Below the pieces are notes generated by a model. It did not search any database and was not told the DNA's origin. It worked only from the letters and a program-made list of their open reading frames with translations. Below are positions 34,297 to 44,955 of a DNA stretch of 64,000 nt, in pieces; position 1 is the stretch's first letter; every line of letters starts with the position of its first letter. The position numbers and the translations under genes are program-made. The DNA lies in the NCBI GenBank assembly GCA_035578155.1, contig JAPWDM010000005.1, positions 36,108,108-36,172,107 on the forward strand, in the 5' to 3' direction. This DNA is from Brachynemurus nebulosus (Eukaryota; Arthropoda; Insecta; Neuroptera; Myrmeleontidae).

Positions 34297-34450
34297 GTTG
34301 TCAAACGCTTACAGTTTCTGGTGCAACTCACATTTGCAATGGCCAACAGAGCACATTAAAAATCGCTGCAAGTGTGAACTAAATTTAGAAAATCCATTCT
34401 TCTCACATGGACAGCTGTATGTGGCCTCCTCACACGTCGGAAAACCTTAT
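34297..34450 (+). pseudogene. Helitron/Pif1-type helicase fossil, C-terminal part
   Basis: One frame from 34297 reads VVKRLQFLVQLTFAM, matching the RLQFPVRLTFAM segment just before the NKAQGQ motif of Helitron and Pif1-like helicases. After a decayed NKAQGQSL stretch with a stop and a frame change, the frame of 34175-34501 reads LNLENPFFSHGQLYVASS then HVGKP. This matches the family signature in which the last part is normally YVACSRVG. The essential Arg-finger region is altered (SRVG to SHVG) and the Cys is Ser. Only ~50 residues of a protein normally over 1,000 long remain, so it is a dead fragment. It fits the Helitron-like elements elsewhere in the window, one of which it could have mobilised. 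Confidence 0.8.
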
Positions 34451-34454
34451 CTGA

Positions 34455-35325
34455 TGAAACAAGAAATAATAGTATGTATTCAAAACCAGTTCAATATATA
34501 ATATTTGTTTTATTGTTTTATCTTTAATATTTCAAACCTCACAAAGAATATTACTAAAATGGTTGATTAGAAATGTTGAACTAAGCCTCTAAAGAATAAA
34601 TTTTCAGAGTTTCATCAATATTTCTTCAGAAGTTTTTGCATCATCCGCGTACATGAAAATCTCAACTTGTCATTCTGTTACTTATATAATATAGATATAA
34701 CACAGTTATAGGAAACCCTCAGTGCGCGAGTTAAACTCACACATTACCGAACTTGTTTTTTATATGAAACAACATTTACTATAAAGAAAACCACCAAATG
34801 ATTACGTCTATAAATACACAAGTATGTAGCGGAACCTAACATTATATAGTCCATTAATATAACTTCACTGTCGCTACCAAAAAAAAAATGAAACCACATT
34901 TTTTTCAAAAATATATCTTTTTTATTGCAACATTTAACACAATCATTACAGCGGCCTATAAAAAAAATGAATAGAATGGAAAAACTCATAAGGCCATAGT
35001 GGAGCTGTCCACTGCGCCGTAAATTAGCTTTATTGAGCTAGTTTTAATAGAGCAATATTTATGATTTATTTGTCGAGTAACTTGACTTCGCCGACAAAAA
35101 AATATGGTAAATGTAATGCCTGGCGAAAAGCGCTGGTATAAAATTCTGTCCATATATTGTTATCAATAATTTAAAGATATTCTCTCACGTTTGTAAATTT
35201 TTAAATTATTTTTTATTTTTGTGTTCGGTAAGTTTTAGATAACAAAAAAATTTATTTTTCTGCTTCGCATATCTCATGCTATATACTCCTAGTTAATATA
35301 CATACCTACTCAGAACATTTCTTTT
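34455..35325. other. No recognisable feature
   Basis: About 0.87 kb downstream of the helicase fossil. The minus-strand open frame at 34744-34989 is hydrophobic with no known motif and is not called. Some of this may be further Helitron debris. Confidence 0.4.
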
Positions 35326-36298
35326 AGAAAACATGTCATCAATTTGGTTAACACCCTTGAAAGTGACGTCATATGGATTTTACACCAATGAACAACTTCA
35401 GAGTTTAAAATGTCCACTCTTGGTTCAACATTATGTATTAGAACAACATAATTTAGTCCATCCTCTTTAAAAAAATAAAAATAAATAATTTCAGAAATAT
35501 TTATAATATTTAAAATAAGTACACCATTAGCTCAAATGAAAAAATATAAGCTCAAGAAATAAAAATTATAATATTTATACTTTAAAAATGTTCAGTTTTT
35601 GAGATTATTATAGATTTTCACTTGAGTTGCTGGTGTGAAATTATTTTTATTCCCAAGCAACTATCTTTTCTATAGGCAAGGAACTTACCCTTAAAAATGC
35701 TTAGAAATTGAATCGATTTTGATTTTTTTTTAATCGATACAGAATTTAAAATAAAATATAAAATTCAAATACTATTTTTTGATTGAACCACGGCTTCAAT
35801 ACTAAAAATTGATAAAAATAAATAGTTTGACAAGTATTCTTATAAATGTTTGATTTTAGTCTACGTATCATTCTGAAATATCCTATTTGTTGATAGTTTT
35901 TTCTCTCTCTAAAAATATTTTATAAATATTTTTTTATATACCAGTTGCATTTATAGAATACTAGGTACTAATAAAAAATTTATACATGTATCTTACCTAT
36001 TATTTTCATTAATTTCAACTTTTCACAGTGACGCCGGCATTTGATAAAAAAATATTATTGGAATTTTTTATTTCTTTTTAAATTTTGAATCGTTTAAAAG
36101 AAAAATCAGCCACTGGAGCGCTCGTGGTGGGTTTTTGTTAAAAATTAGGGTTAACTTCCTACTCTAAAACACATGATCTGGAACCAAGAAAGAATATATT
36201 TTAAGGTTTAAGGTTGCAACTCTTGGTGTAAAGTCCATATGACATCACTTTGAAAGGTGTTAACAAATTGATGACGTGTTTTCTAAATAAAACTACTC
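35315..36298. mobile_element. ~1-kb TIR element, unclassified
   Basis: The left arm carries AAAACATGTCATCAATTTGG, TTAACACCCTTGAAAGTGAC and GTCATATGGATTTTACACCA (35329-35387). Its inverted partner lies at 36228-36285, with GGTGTAAAGTCCATATGACA and TTGATGACGTGTTTTC. About 60 bp of arm match well and weaker matching continues outward. A segment at 36121-36155 recurs at 24830-24870. No TSD was fixed and there is no ORF of note. Confidence 0.6.
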
Positions 36299-36299
36299 G

Positions 36300-37985
36300 G
36301 GATACATACGTATATAGAATATATCTGTGTATATATATTATAGGTTTTTTATTGTAGTTTCTGGTACTCTTGTTAAAGTAGCCATATAAAACATACTATA
36401 CGTGTACAATGTAGTATTGACTGCATTGGACAGCGGTCTATATTATACTGTCTATATACTAATAATATTAAAATAGTAATGTTCGCTACAAAAATATTAT
36501 ACCAGTTAAATATAAACGACCATCAGAGTACAAGACGCCAGACGAAAAGCGTGGCCTTACAGAAAGGCATTAGATTCACAACCACAAATTCCATGCCTGC
36601 TTCGATGGAGGACTTCTTTTTCCTTTCCTTTTCCTTACTACCCTGTTGTCGATTCTTTTTTATTGAGCGATTTGAGAATGATCTGGTAAAGGAATAGGTT
36701 AAACCCAAACTTTAGAATGATGGCACTGTTTATTAAGATCTTCTACACAAGGATTTACATTTGTATCAAAAATTTATATCTGTATAAGTATGAATGGACA
36801 TACCTTTGGATGAATTCTTCAGTCAGATGTCCAAAAAATGGAATTTTAGGCATTACTTTAAGAAGAAATAAGTTTTTGGTTAAAATTTGTACTACTTTAA
36901 AAAATAAAACTCCAAATTTTTTAATACCATCGAAATTTGATTCCGATGGTATTAAAAATTTGAAATTTTTTGAATCATTATTCTAAGTAAACTGGGTTTT
37001 AAAAAAAAAAAAAAAAAAACAAAATTCAGTAAGTCAGTCAATACCAGATATGGGTACAGATCTCAACATGTGGGGGGATCTTTGCTACAGGCATTGATAT
37101 TTATTAATTTACTTTTATTTTACAAATTATTTTAATATGGTAATAAATTAATTAAGATATAGTATTACATCTTGTATCTATTGTTGGTAAATGAGAATGC
37201 TGTTACCATAAATTACCCAGAATAAATGATACTGATGGTGTTTGTGATGATGTCTTTTATGAAATATTTAATTTTTTTAATAAAAATAATCTGCAAAGTG
37301 TGCACTTTTAGTTTTGTAAACGGTTTTGTCTTATTCACTTTTCGCGAACATTTTCACTTACATAAAGATGTACCATTTTTTCTGCTATTGTTGGTATATA
37401 AATAGAATTGTTATAGTTTTATAAATGAAGTATCTACATGTTCCTGTGGGTTTGTTATTTACGAGTACAGTACAGTTATGTCGCAGAGACATAATCAAAT
37501 TAGTATTTTGAACAAAACATCTGGGAAGAATTTGATTTAAACTGGCTGAATAATTGATTACGCACATGTTTACTTGAGTTGGCTATCTTTCAAAGAATAC
37601 CAAGAAAAGCCCTCTGTTCGAATAAGTCAATCTATGCAATCAATGAATGCATCTATTCTGTCTATTGCATAAACTCACAAGGAGATGCGTCCAGAATGAA
37701 ATTCATAATTTTGATGAAACTTTGCAAGTGTGTAGAATAAGCAAAAATAAGCAACTCATTAGTCTTTTACCGACAATTTTCTACTTTTATAGAGGGGCAC
37801 CAATCCCTAAACTTTGGAGTTTAAATTGCACTTATTGAGATATGCTCTAGACGGGAATAAGTATCTTAATACTTAATAAATAGATATCGATAAATGCAAA
37901 AAATTGTATTTATTACTCATTTTAAAATTTTGTCAGAAATAAAGCTGTTCAGTCTAATTGTTTTATTTGGCAAAAATACCTATGA
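36300..37985. other. No recognisable feature
   Basis: About 1.7 kb. Three or four short open frames (36479-36697, 36717-36986, 37647-37838 on plus; 37385-37567 on minus) show no motif. A run of 17-18 A lies at 37003-37019. The stretch near 36500-36680 is less AT-rich and could be a decayed retroelement piece. Confidence 0.4.
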
Positions 37986-37989
37986 ATGG

Positions 37990-38217
37990 ATTGGCGACGC
38001 AAAGATTCTCACTCGCGCCTCTGGTGCTAAAAGTAGAACTAGTATCAAGTAAAAATATACGTTTAGTGGGTGATATAAAATCTAGTAATCTGCACATAAT
38101 ATGTAATTTGTATAATACCTATTTTTATCGACAGTTAAACGTATATAAAAATTTTTACTTGATACAGCTTCTAATTTAAAAAACCAGAAGCGCTTGCTTA
38201 ATTTTTGCGTCGCCAAT
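37990..38217. mobile_element. 228-bp MITE with ATTGGCGACGCAAA termini
   Basis: TIRs ATTGGCGACGCAAA at the left and TTTGCGTCGCCAAT at the right, with inverted similarity extending through a TATCAAGTAAAAAT block in each arm. The element is therefore largely palindromic. No TSD is evident. Confidence 0.75.
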
Positions 38218-38749
38218 AACTTGTTTAATTACTTCATTACCACGAAAAACTGCTAAATTAAATAGACTTAAGATTCTTTAGGAATATGATTAAATCAAAT
38301 AGACATTTTATTACCTACCGAGTTATTTTTTAAACTTCTAGGGATTTGATCGAAACAGGCCCCACGAGAGGATATGATAGCCAGGGTTACAAACTTGGAG
38401 AACAGGCCTGAGGAGGGAACTTGTAGCTGTCGGTAGAGGGTCCGGGAAAGAGCTTTTTTTGCTCACCACTTATTTTTTGTGGTCGAAACTCTCCACGGCC
38501 CTGGATCGAAACACTGATTGAATCATATTTCTGCGACACAGACACTGCTGCAACCTGTACTGTAGTGTTCCAGCATATAGGTACCTTGAAACTCATATAA
38601 AAAAGTTTACGTGTTCAATAGGTACGTGCTCCAATGACAACACAAGAATTTTATGGTTATGTTACTGTTACCAGTGGACTGCTTGCAAATATTATATACA
38701 TACGTGTCAGTATCGAGACACATGCATACGTAATATAAATGTATATTAT

Positions 38750-39027
38750 GGCCCAGTTCACAAGTTGAAAAACGTAAAAAATAAAAATAAAGCTCTTAAA
38801 AATATGAGCAATAGCTCATTCGATTCGTAATGACCTACAGAAAAATGTATTTTAAGGATTTTACAGCACATAAAAAATTGCAATTGTTATTAACAAAATA
38901 AAGTGGAAAAAAACGAGGTATTCAGGTAAAAAGTTGTAAAATTTTCAAATTTTACAACTTTCGCGCTTAAAAGTGATTTATTTAAGTGAATTTTGGTGAG
39001 TTTAAGAGCGCTTAGTTCGAACTAGCC
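38750..39027. mobile_element. 278-bp MITE, family member 1
   Basis: The termini GGCCCAGTTCACAAG and TTCGAACTAGCC are imperfect inverted repeats. TTAT flanks both sides (38746-38749 and 39028-39031). The block from the left tip to GAGGTATTCAGG near 38935 is repeated in inverse orientation at 43680-43854. An internal hairpin (AAAGTTGTAAAATTTTC with its complement) lies near 38930-38965. Confidence 0.65.
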
Positions 39028-39325
39028 TTATAAACTACGGATAATAATTGTAACAGCTAAACAGTAATTGTATTTATGCTACATAGATGGCTATCTAGTT
39101 AACAACTCGTGAATTCTACAACTCGTGTTTCCATGTAGGTAAAACAGAAATTTTTAACTGATTTGAATTTATTTGAATATGACCATTTGACAATCAGAAA
39201 CATTTATATTTTGCCTATTTATTTTCGAAAAAAACTATTACCTTCGTTTGCGCAATTTTAATTTTAGGTTCGTTATTTAAAAATATTAATTGCTTTTAAT
39301 TTTAAAAATATTATTTTTTAGGCCG

Positions 39326-39880
39326 GTGTAATGAATTATTTGTCAGGTTATGCAGATATAAAAGCACTTCGGTGCCCGCACATTTTAAGCAAGGTATTCA
39401 AACAGTACTATCTGTACATCTACGGATGCTTTGCTTTCAAGTTACGGACGGATTCATGCTTCTGTATCACTCACACCAACACTCACATTAACCCACTCTT
39501 AGGACCTTGATATTTTCTTCTTGCCGAACCCCCTTCTTCTATTCCCATGGCTGGATTTACCTATGGGAGACTCTGAGGCGTTGGGGTGTCTCTCACGTGA
39601 AAGATTTTCGCCACTATTTCTGTCCCCTACAAGCAGGGTTGACGAAGAAAAAAGAAAACAAACTTATTCTTTCTATTCTACTTCTGTTTTGAAAGATTCA
39701 CTATCATTTTGTGCAGCTCCTACCTATCGATTGTGTAAAAAACTAAAACAAATCTTAGATATTGACTCAAATATTCAAAATAGACAAGTCTGCTGCAGGT
39801 GACGCTAGTGATTTACTAAATGTCCGACACTCTGCGAGAGTTAAGAGTCAATTACAGATAAAATATTTTTAATAAAACTT
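39326..39880 (+). other. TATA-to-AATAAA block: solo LTR or small transcription unit
   Basis: A distinctly less AT-rich block begins TGTAATGAATTATTTGTCAG. It holds a consensus TATAAAAG box (39357-39364) and ends near an AATAAA (39871-39876). Inside is a 93-codon open frame (39521-39802, plus) whose product begins MPNPLLLFPWLDLPMGDSEA and has no recognised domain. A solo LTR would show TG...CA ends, TATA, poly(A) signal and a 4-6 bp TSD. The first three partly fit but no TSD was found. A short host gene is the alternative. Confidence 0.3.
39357..39364 (+). promoter_or_regulatory. TATA box candidate
   Basis: TATAAAAG in a GC-richer context, placing transcription start near 39386-39392. No canonical Inr (TCAGT) was seen there. 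It stands out because most TATA matches in this window lie within featureless AT repeats. Confidence 0.35.
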
Positions 39881-40500
39881 TATTATTTTTTTAAATAAAC
39901 TTTATTATTTTTAGTAAAATTTGTTTCATTACAACATTTGTTTGAATTACAGAAACCATTTTTGTCTTTTAAAATACAGAATAATTTTTTTATAAAAATG
40001 ACTGTTTATATAGTGGGAAAGTCTTTTGAAATTAAAACTTTTCATCGGGTTCTTTTCTTCGAGAGTACGCTCATTACACTATAAGTCTACACTAAAAACC
40101 ATTATTTAAATGAGTAAATTTTGTTTCAAATGGGAATGTTTTTTCTTCAATTGTGTGATCAGCTGATTTTTACTATATGCCCACGTAACGACAAATTTTA
40201 ATATTTTAATACTGTTTTTCCTGTGGAAGTTGACAGAAGTTTAGTAAATACTCCAATTTTAAACATCGAATGAAATGAGCTATGCGAATTATTGTAGATT
40301 TTGAAAAATTGTTTGGATTCTTACTGCAAAAGAAAATAAGGTTATGAAAATAATTATTTACTTCTACAGATTAAAAACTAATCGTGAAATGAATAAAATC
40401 ATATTTGTTCCTGTTTGAACATACCGCAATCTTCTCTTGTTTAAATACCAGAATTTTGGCATTAAAAATACTTTTTGTTGACATTTTTATTTAACGGTGA

Positions 40501-42519
40501 GTCAATCCATATCAAGTGATCCAAATTTGAATAAATTTTTTACCTGACCTCACTCAATATTTTTTTTCTTTTGATTTTCTTGAAGAGCTGCTCTAACTTA
40601 GTACAAATTTCAAATTTCAGATTTTTATCACTTATGGTTGCCTTTTTAAATAATTTTGAAATTTGGAAAATTCGCAAATTTTGCAGTGTAACATAATACG
40701 TTTTTTACTGTAACTCCGTTTAGGGTTGTGATAGAAATATAAAAATAACACCATTCTCTTCAGAATTGCTTAAGCTTTAATTTGATATATTACAAGTGTG
40801 TGTTTAAAGTAACTAAATTTTTTTATATAAAAGCTCAAAATTTCAAAGAAGATTCCAAAGAAATAATATTCTCAAAAGTTTCGAAAAAAATCCTGGTTAT
40901 TCTTTTAACTTTTATAAACAAAATTTAAAAAAATCAAGTTGGGACCTTCATGGGATCATATATATTTTTAAATATATCTATGAAAAGACGTTAAAAAACG
41001 TATTTAATGGATCTTGAAGTTAGTTTTTGATGGATTATAACTCAGTTTATTAAGAGATATAGGGTTTATATGTGTAAATGGTAATTTTATGTATGTTATG
41101 GGAGATACTCAGTGGCGTCGTTAAACGAAAATGGGGAGTGGGCAAGATAATTTTTGCGAGGCCCCTTTTAATTTTGTTTTTAAAATTTCTGTCTTAAAAA
41201 TTAGGGGACAATCAAAGGAAAAAAAAGAAAAACAGTCACTCGCGAGGTCCCTTTAAGTGCGAGGCCGTGGGCGTGGGCCCACATCGCCCACGCCTAGCTA
41301 CGCCACTGAAGAAACTCTGTGAGTTTCAATAAGTTCTGATAAAGATCCAGTTATTTTATTTGCTCTGAGACAGTCAGGCTGTGGCAAGAAACAGACAAGT
41401 AGGATCTTGCAAGCAGAACTTTAAATATGAATCGATCTCATGCCAGTCCTTAAGCAGTGCAGTTCAGTTAATTCTTCAGTGTTTCTAAAAGCGGGTTGTG
41501 TAATCCCAGTGTGTTATTGAAAGTGTTGCTAGTTTGTAAAAGTGGGTTGTGTAACTCCGGTCTTTATATTCAATCTGATCCAGCAATTCGGTGTTCAACC
41601 ATAGAAATGTATAGAAAGACAACTCAAAAAGTCGTTTAAAAAATTAAATTATCATTACACAAAAAAATAGCAGCAGTTATTTGAATTTCTATAATATATT
41701 TTGCTTTATCTAATAAGTGACACGACATATTTCTTAAAGGAATACTAACTTTGAGTCAGGGGTATAAAAAGATACCACTACATTAAAGCGTTTATATCAC
41801 ACTAGTCTTTTAAATTGCTGATATTGGATTGTTGTCATGATCGTCATAATTTTCAGTGGTATACAACGTAAATACTTGCTTAAAAAAAGGACCATAGTTA
41901 TAGTGAAAAGAACGACAACTGGAAATGAGTCATCCACATAAATTTATGTTTTAAACAAACTCGTAATATAGCTATCTCTCACGAGATCTACTATCTAATG
42001 TATTGAAAAAGGATAGTAGAAATTATAATAACTTTTGGGAGTGTTTTTGGGAGAAACATTTTTTTTTAAATATGATCCCAATAAGATCCCAACTTAAAAT
42101 TTTGTTTGTTTGTAGACAAATACTTAAGTAACTACCTAAAAATTTACAAAACGATTTGAGATATTATTTTTCTGGAATAACCTTTTCAAAATTTAAATTA
42201 AAAAATTAAGAGTTATAATTTTTTTGAAATTAGCTTGTTGCATATCATTTTAAAGCTTGTGAATTTCTGAAAAAAATGGTATTTTGCTCCAAAATATATC
42301 TTTATCCTAAGCCGAGATATAGCTAGAAACGTAAAACAATGTGTGCCTAAATTTCACATTTTTCACAATTTAAAAAATTGTTTAATAAAAAAGTACATGA
42401 GATAAAAACAAAATATTTTGGTTTCTTTCTTCTTTCACCTAGTATAACCGGAGGACAAAATCTTAGGTTAATATAAAATAGTAAGGTAATTTTCTTTGGA
42501 TCACTTGATATGGATTGAC
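40501..42519. mobile_element. 2.0-kb TIR element with 22-bp perfect TIRs
   Basis: GTCAATCCATATCAAGTGAT plus CC at the left is matched exactly in inverse orientation at 42498-42519. Flanks AACGGTGA (40493-40500) and CCCGGTGA (42520-42527) agree at six of eight positions, suggesting a decayed 8-bp TSD. The interior has promoter-like unique sequence at 41390-41600, with GGGTTGTGTAA repeated at about 41493 and 41545. It also holds a nested hAT MITE at 41110-41308. No transposase frame survives. Superfamily unassigned. Confidence 0.75.
41110..41308. mobile_element. hAT MITE with CAGTGGCGTCGTTAA ends, nested
   Basis: A 199-bp element with left CAGTGGCGTCGTTAA and right TAGCTACGCCACTG. Flanks GAGATACT and AAGAAACT match at six of eight positions. 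Its GC-rich right part includes GTGGGCGTGGGCCCACATCG. CAGTGGCGTAGCTA is a common hAT terminus. It sits inside the 40501-42519 element and so inserted later. Confidence 0.75.
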
Positions 42520-42524
42520 CCCGG

Positions 42525-43570
42525 TGATAAATAATCACAGCTATCAATGTTTTATACATCCGACATTATAGATGCCAGTTGCCATCTACATAAATATTTC
42601 AATAACAAATTACAAAGATAATACAGGTTTCATATTTATTACTAAGTATTATCAACCTAATGACTGTTTCACAAATGCTTATTTTTGACTTCCATAGTGC
42701 GGTGTAATATTAAATATTAAAAATTAAAACTACAGCTGTAATTTAATGACTTTTTATTGAATACTAAGTTAAATATTTGAGGAAAAACTACAAATTATTT
42801 TGATAATTAATGTATTTAATTAATAAATTTTGCTTTTTGGTAACAGATTAATACGAACATACCATCACTAGTTATTTTGCCTGTTTTGAATGTAAATTGC
42901 AAATTATCCGTATTTTTTGCATTGAATTAAATAAACTTGACCACGGGTTTTGAAAATTAAAATTCATAGAGGCAGTTTCTCAAAAATATGGAATGAAATA
43001 ATGAAAATTTTAGCATAATTGGTAATTTGAAGTAGTAAATTAATTTTTCAAAAACATCTCAACATATGTTTCCATTTTTTTTTTTCTTTTCCAAAAAAAC
43101 CGCAAGTCCTAGAAGTCACAGAAAAAACAATTTTTCCTGAATGGCCCCCTCTATTTTGAATATTTTTTGTATAAACATTTTTTCGATTAGATCATATTTT
43201 AGGAGTATATCGAATGGCAACTCTCGGAAAACTCATACGGTATATAAGAAGGGCTCCTTGAGGCAAAAAATTTTTAATGTAATTATTTAAACTTTTATGT
43301 AACTATTTGTGAAATCATAGATCCGTAAATTATTCATTGGTTAACAATTGCATAACTTATGAAAAATTAGGCTAAAAATTTTTTCCTAACGGGATTTTAT
43401 TCTTTGAAGTGTTTTGAATACAGCATAATTTTTTTAAATTTTTAAATTAATATTTACTACTATAAAGAAAATTATTTTCGGTGGTATGCTGTTTTCAGCG
43501 TCGCTACGGCTGTGCTAAAACTGGCGCGCAGAACCCGATTTTTGGCATTAAATTAAAATTAGAAATAATG
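42525..43570. other. No clear element; short unclassified repeats
   Basis: AT-rich. The patch near 43490-43540 (TTCAGCGTCGCTACGGCTGT then GGCGCGCAGAACCC) is unusually GC-rich and probably belongs to a dispersed repeat, but no boundary was seen. Confidence 0.35.
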
Positions 43571-43571
43571 A

Positions 43572-43854
43572 AGGTAGAGTTCCGAAAGTCGGGATTTTTT
43601 TATTGCAAATTTCCTCCTCTTTAAGAATCTTTTTGTTTCATTTCTTAACTATTAATATTTTTTAAGTTATTAACAAAAGCCTGAATACCTCGTTTTTTCC
43701 ATCTTATTTTGTTAATAACAATTGCAACTTTTTATGTGCTGTAAAATCCTTAAAATACATTTACTTATAGGTCATTACGAATCGAATGAGCTATTGCTCA
43801 TATTTTTAAGAGCTTTATTTCTATTTTTCACGTTTTTCAACTTGTGAACTAGAC
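43572..43854. mobile_element. MITE, family member 2 (inverted relative to 38750)
   Basis: The right ~175 bp (43680-43854) is an inverted copy of 38755-38935, sharing CCTGAATACCTCGTTTTTTC, AATAACAATTGCAACTTTTT and GAATCGAATGAGCTATTGCT. The left tip GGTAGAGTTCCGAA matches the other family terminus loosely and gives a total of 283 bp, close to the 278 bp of member 1. The inner left part is diverged. Confidence 0.6.
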
Positions 43855-43859
43855 TATTA

Positions 43860-44680
43860 GAGATAGATGTATTTCATGATGTTACTACTTATTTTTCTCT
43901 ATTTATCTCTTTTTACAAACTCAACTCCATTTCTTCATACGTGCTAAAATATTCTTTTATTACATTTTGAAAATAAATTTAACACAAAAACAAAAGGGAA
44001 AGAAGTATTTATGTACCTCAAATGTAATAATGAAATATAAATAGTATTAGTAAAAAACTGGCTACATCAATTCCATATAATGTGATATGAAATCACTATA
44101 CCGTTCTCTTATAACGCGGTCTCGTTGGAAGGCGATTTTGGTACAAAAATATTTCAACGACTCAAATGACTTGAACAAATTATCTATAGCAGCACTTATT
44201 CGATGTGTTATATTTTCGAAGTGCTTCTCTTTTTATTGTTTGTTTTTAAATGATATTTTTCGTCATCGAAAACTTTTATTGTAAATAACTCCTAAACGAT
44301 GTATTCCTTATATAATTTTTTTCTATATAATTTAATAATATAAATAAACAGAGAAAGACATTTTGAGAATCCTTTTAACTAGTAGTAGAAGACTAAATAG
44401 TAAATAATGAAGTCTTTTTTCTATTTAGAATTTATCAATGTTGTATATTTTATTTCATTAAATATTTTAATTATTCATATAGTAGATGAACAATATATAG
44501 GACATAATGACCAATACTAGTTCAATTTATAATAAATTACTATACGAAATGAATAAACAATAAAATTATAAAATTATACCACTTCGACGATATCGACATA
44601 TTTTGAATTTAAATTCAATAATAACATATCTGATATAACCTAATGTTGATAACAGTTCTCTTTAAACCGCTGAAGACAAA
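43860..44680. other. No recognisable feature
   Basis: An open frame at 44087-44284 (plus, 65 codons) is basic and serine-rich with no recognised domain. It is not called as a gene. Confidence 0.4.
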
Positions 44681-44689
44681 CAATTAGAC

Positions 44690-44947
44690 CAGGGGTGGCC
44701 AACCCAAATGATCTTGCGGGCCACTTTGGAGGTGTATCATAACTCCGCGAGCCGCATATAAAATTATGTAATTAAAATTTTTGAATATATGGATGCACGA
44801 GTAATGTATTTTTTTAATACAATGTTTTTCATTACCGTGGTCATTATAAAATTAACATATTTTGTATTAGTGTGATGAGTCTCGCGGGCCAAGAAAAATT
44901 CCAGGCGGGCCACATGCGGCCCGCGGGCCGCGGGTTGGCCACCCCTG
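44690..44947. mobile_element. hAT MITE with perfect 8-bp TSD AATTAGAC
   Basis: A 258-bp element starting CAGGGGTGGCCAACCCAAAT and ending CGGGTTGGCCACCCCTG. It is flanked by exact AATTAGAC copies (44682-44689 and 44948-44955). Subterminal GC-rich GGGCCAC/GCGGCCCGCGGGCCG blocks flank an AT-rich centre. The CAGGGGTGGCCAA start is a classic hAT (Charlie-like) terminus. The perfect TSD suggests recent activity of an autonomous hAT in the genome. Confidence 0.95.
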
Positions 44948-44955
44948 AATTAGAC

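Noticed and set aside
41390..41600. Possible retroelement promoter within the 2-kb TIR element
   Set aside because: There are two GGGTTGTGTAA repeats and some unique sequence, but no TATA box, primer-binding site or LTR structure was seen.
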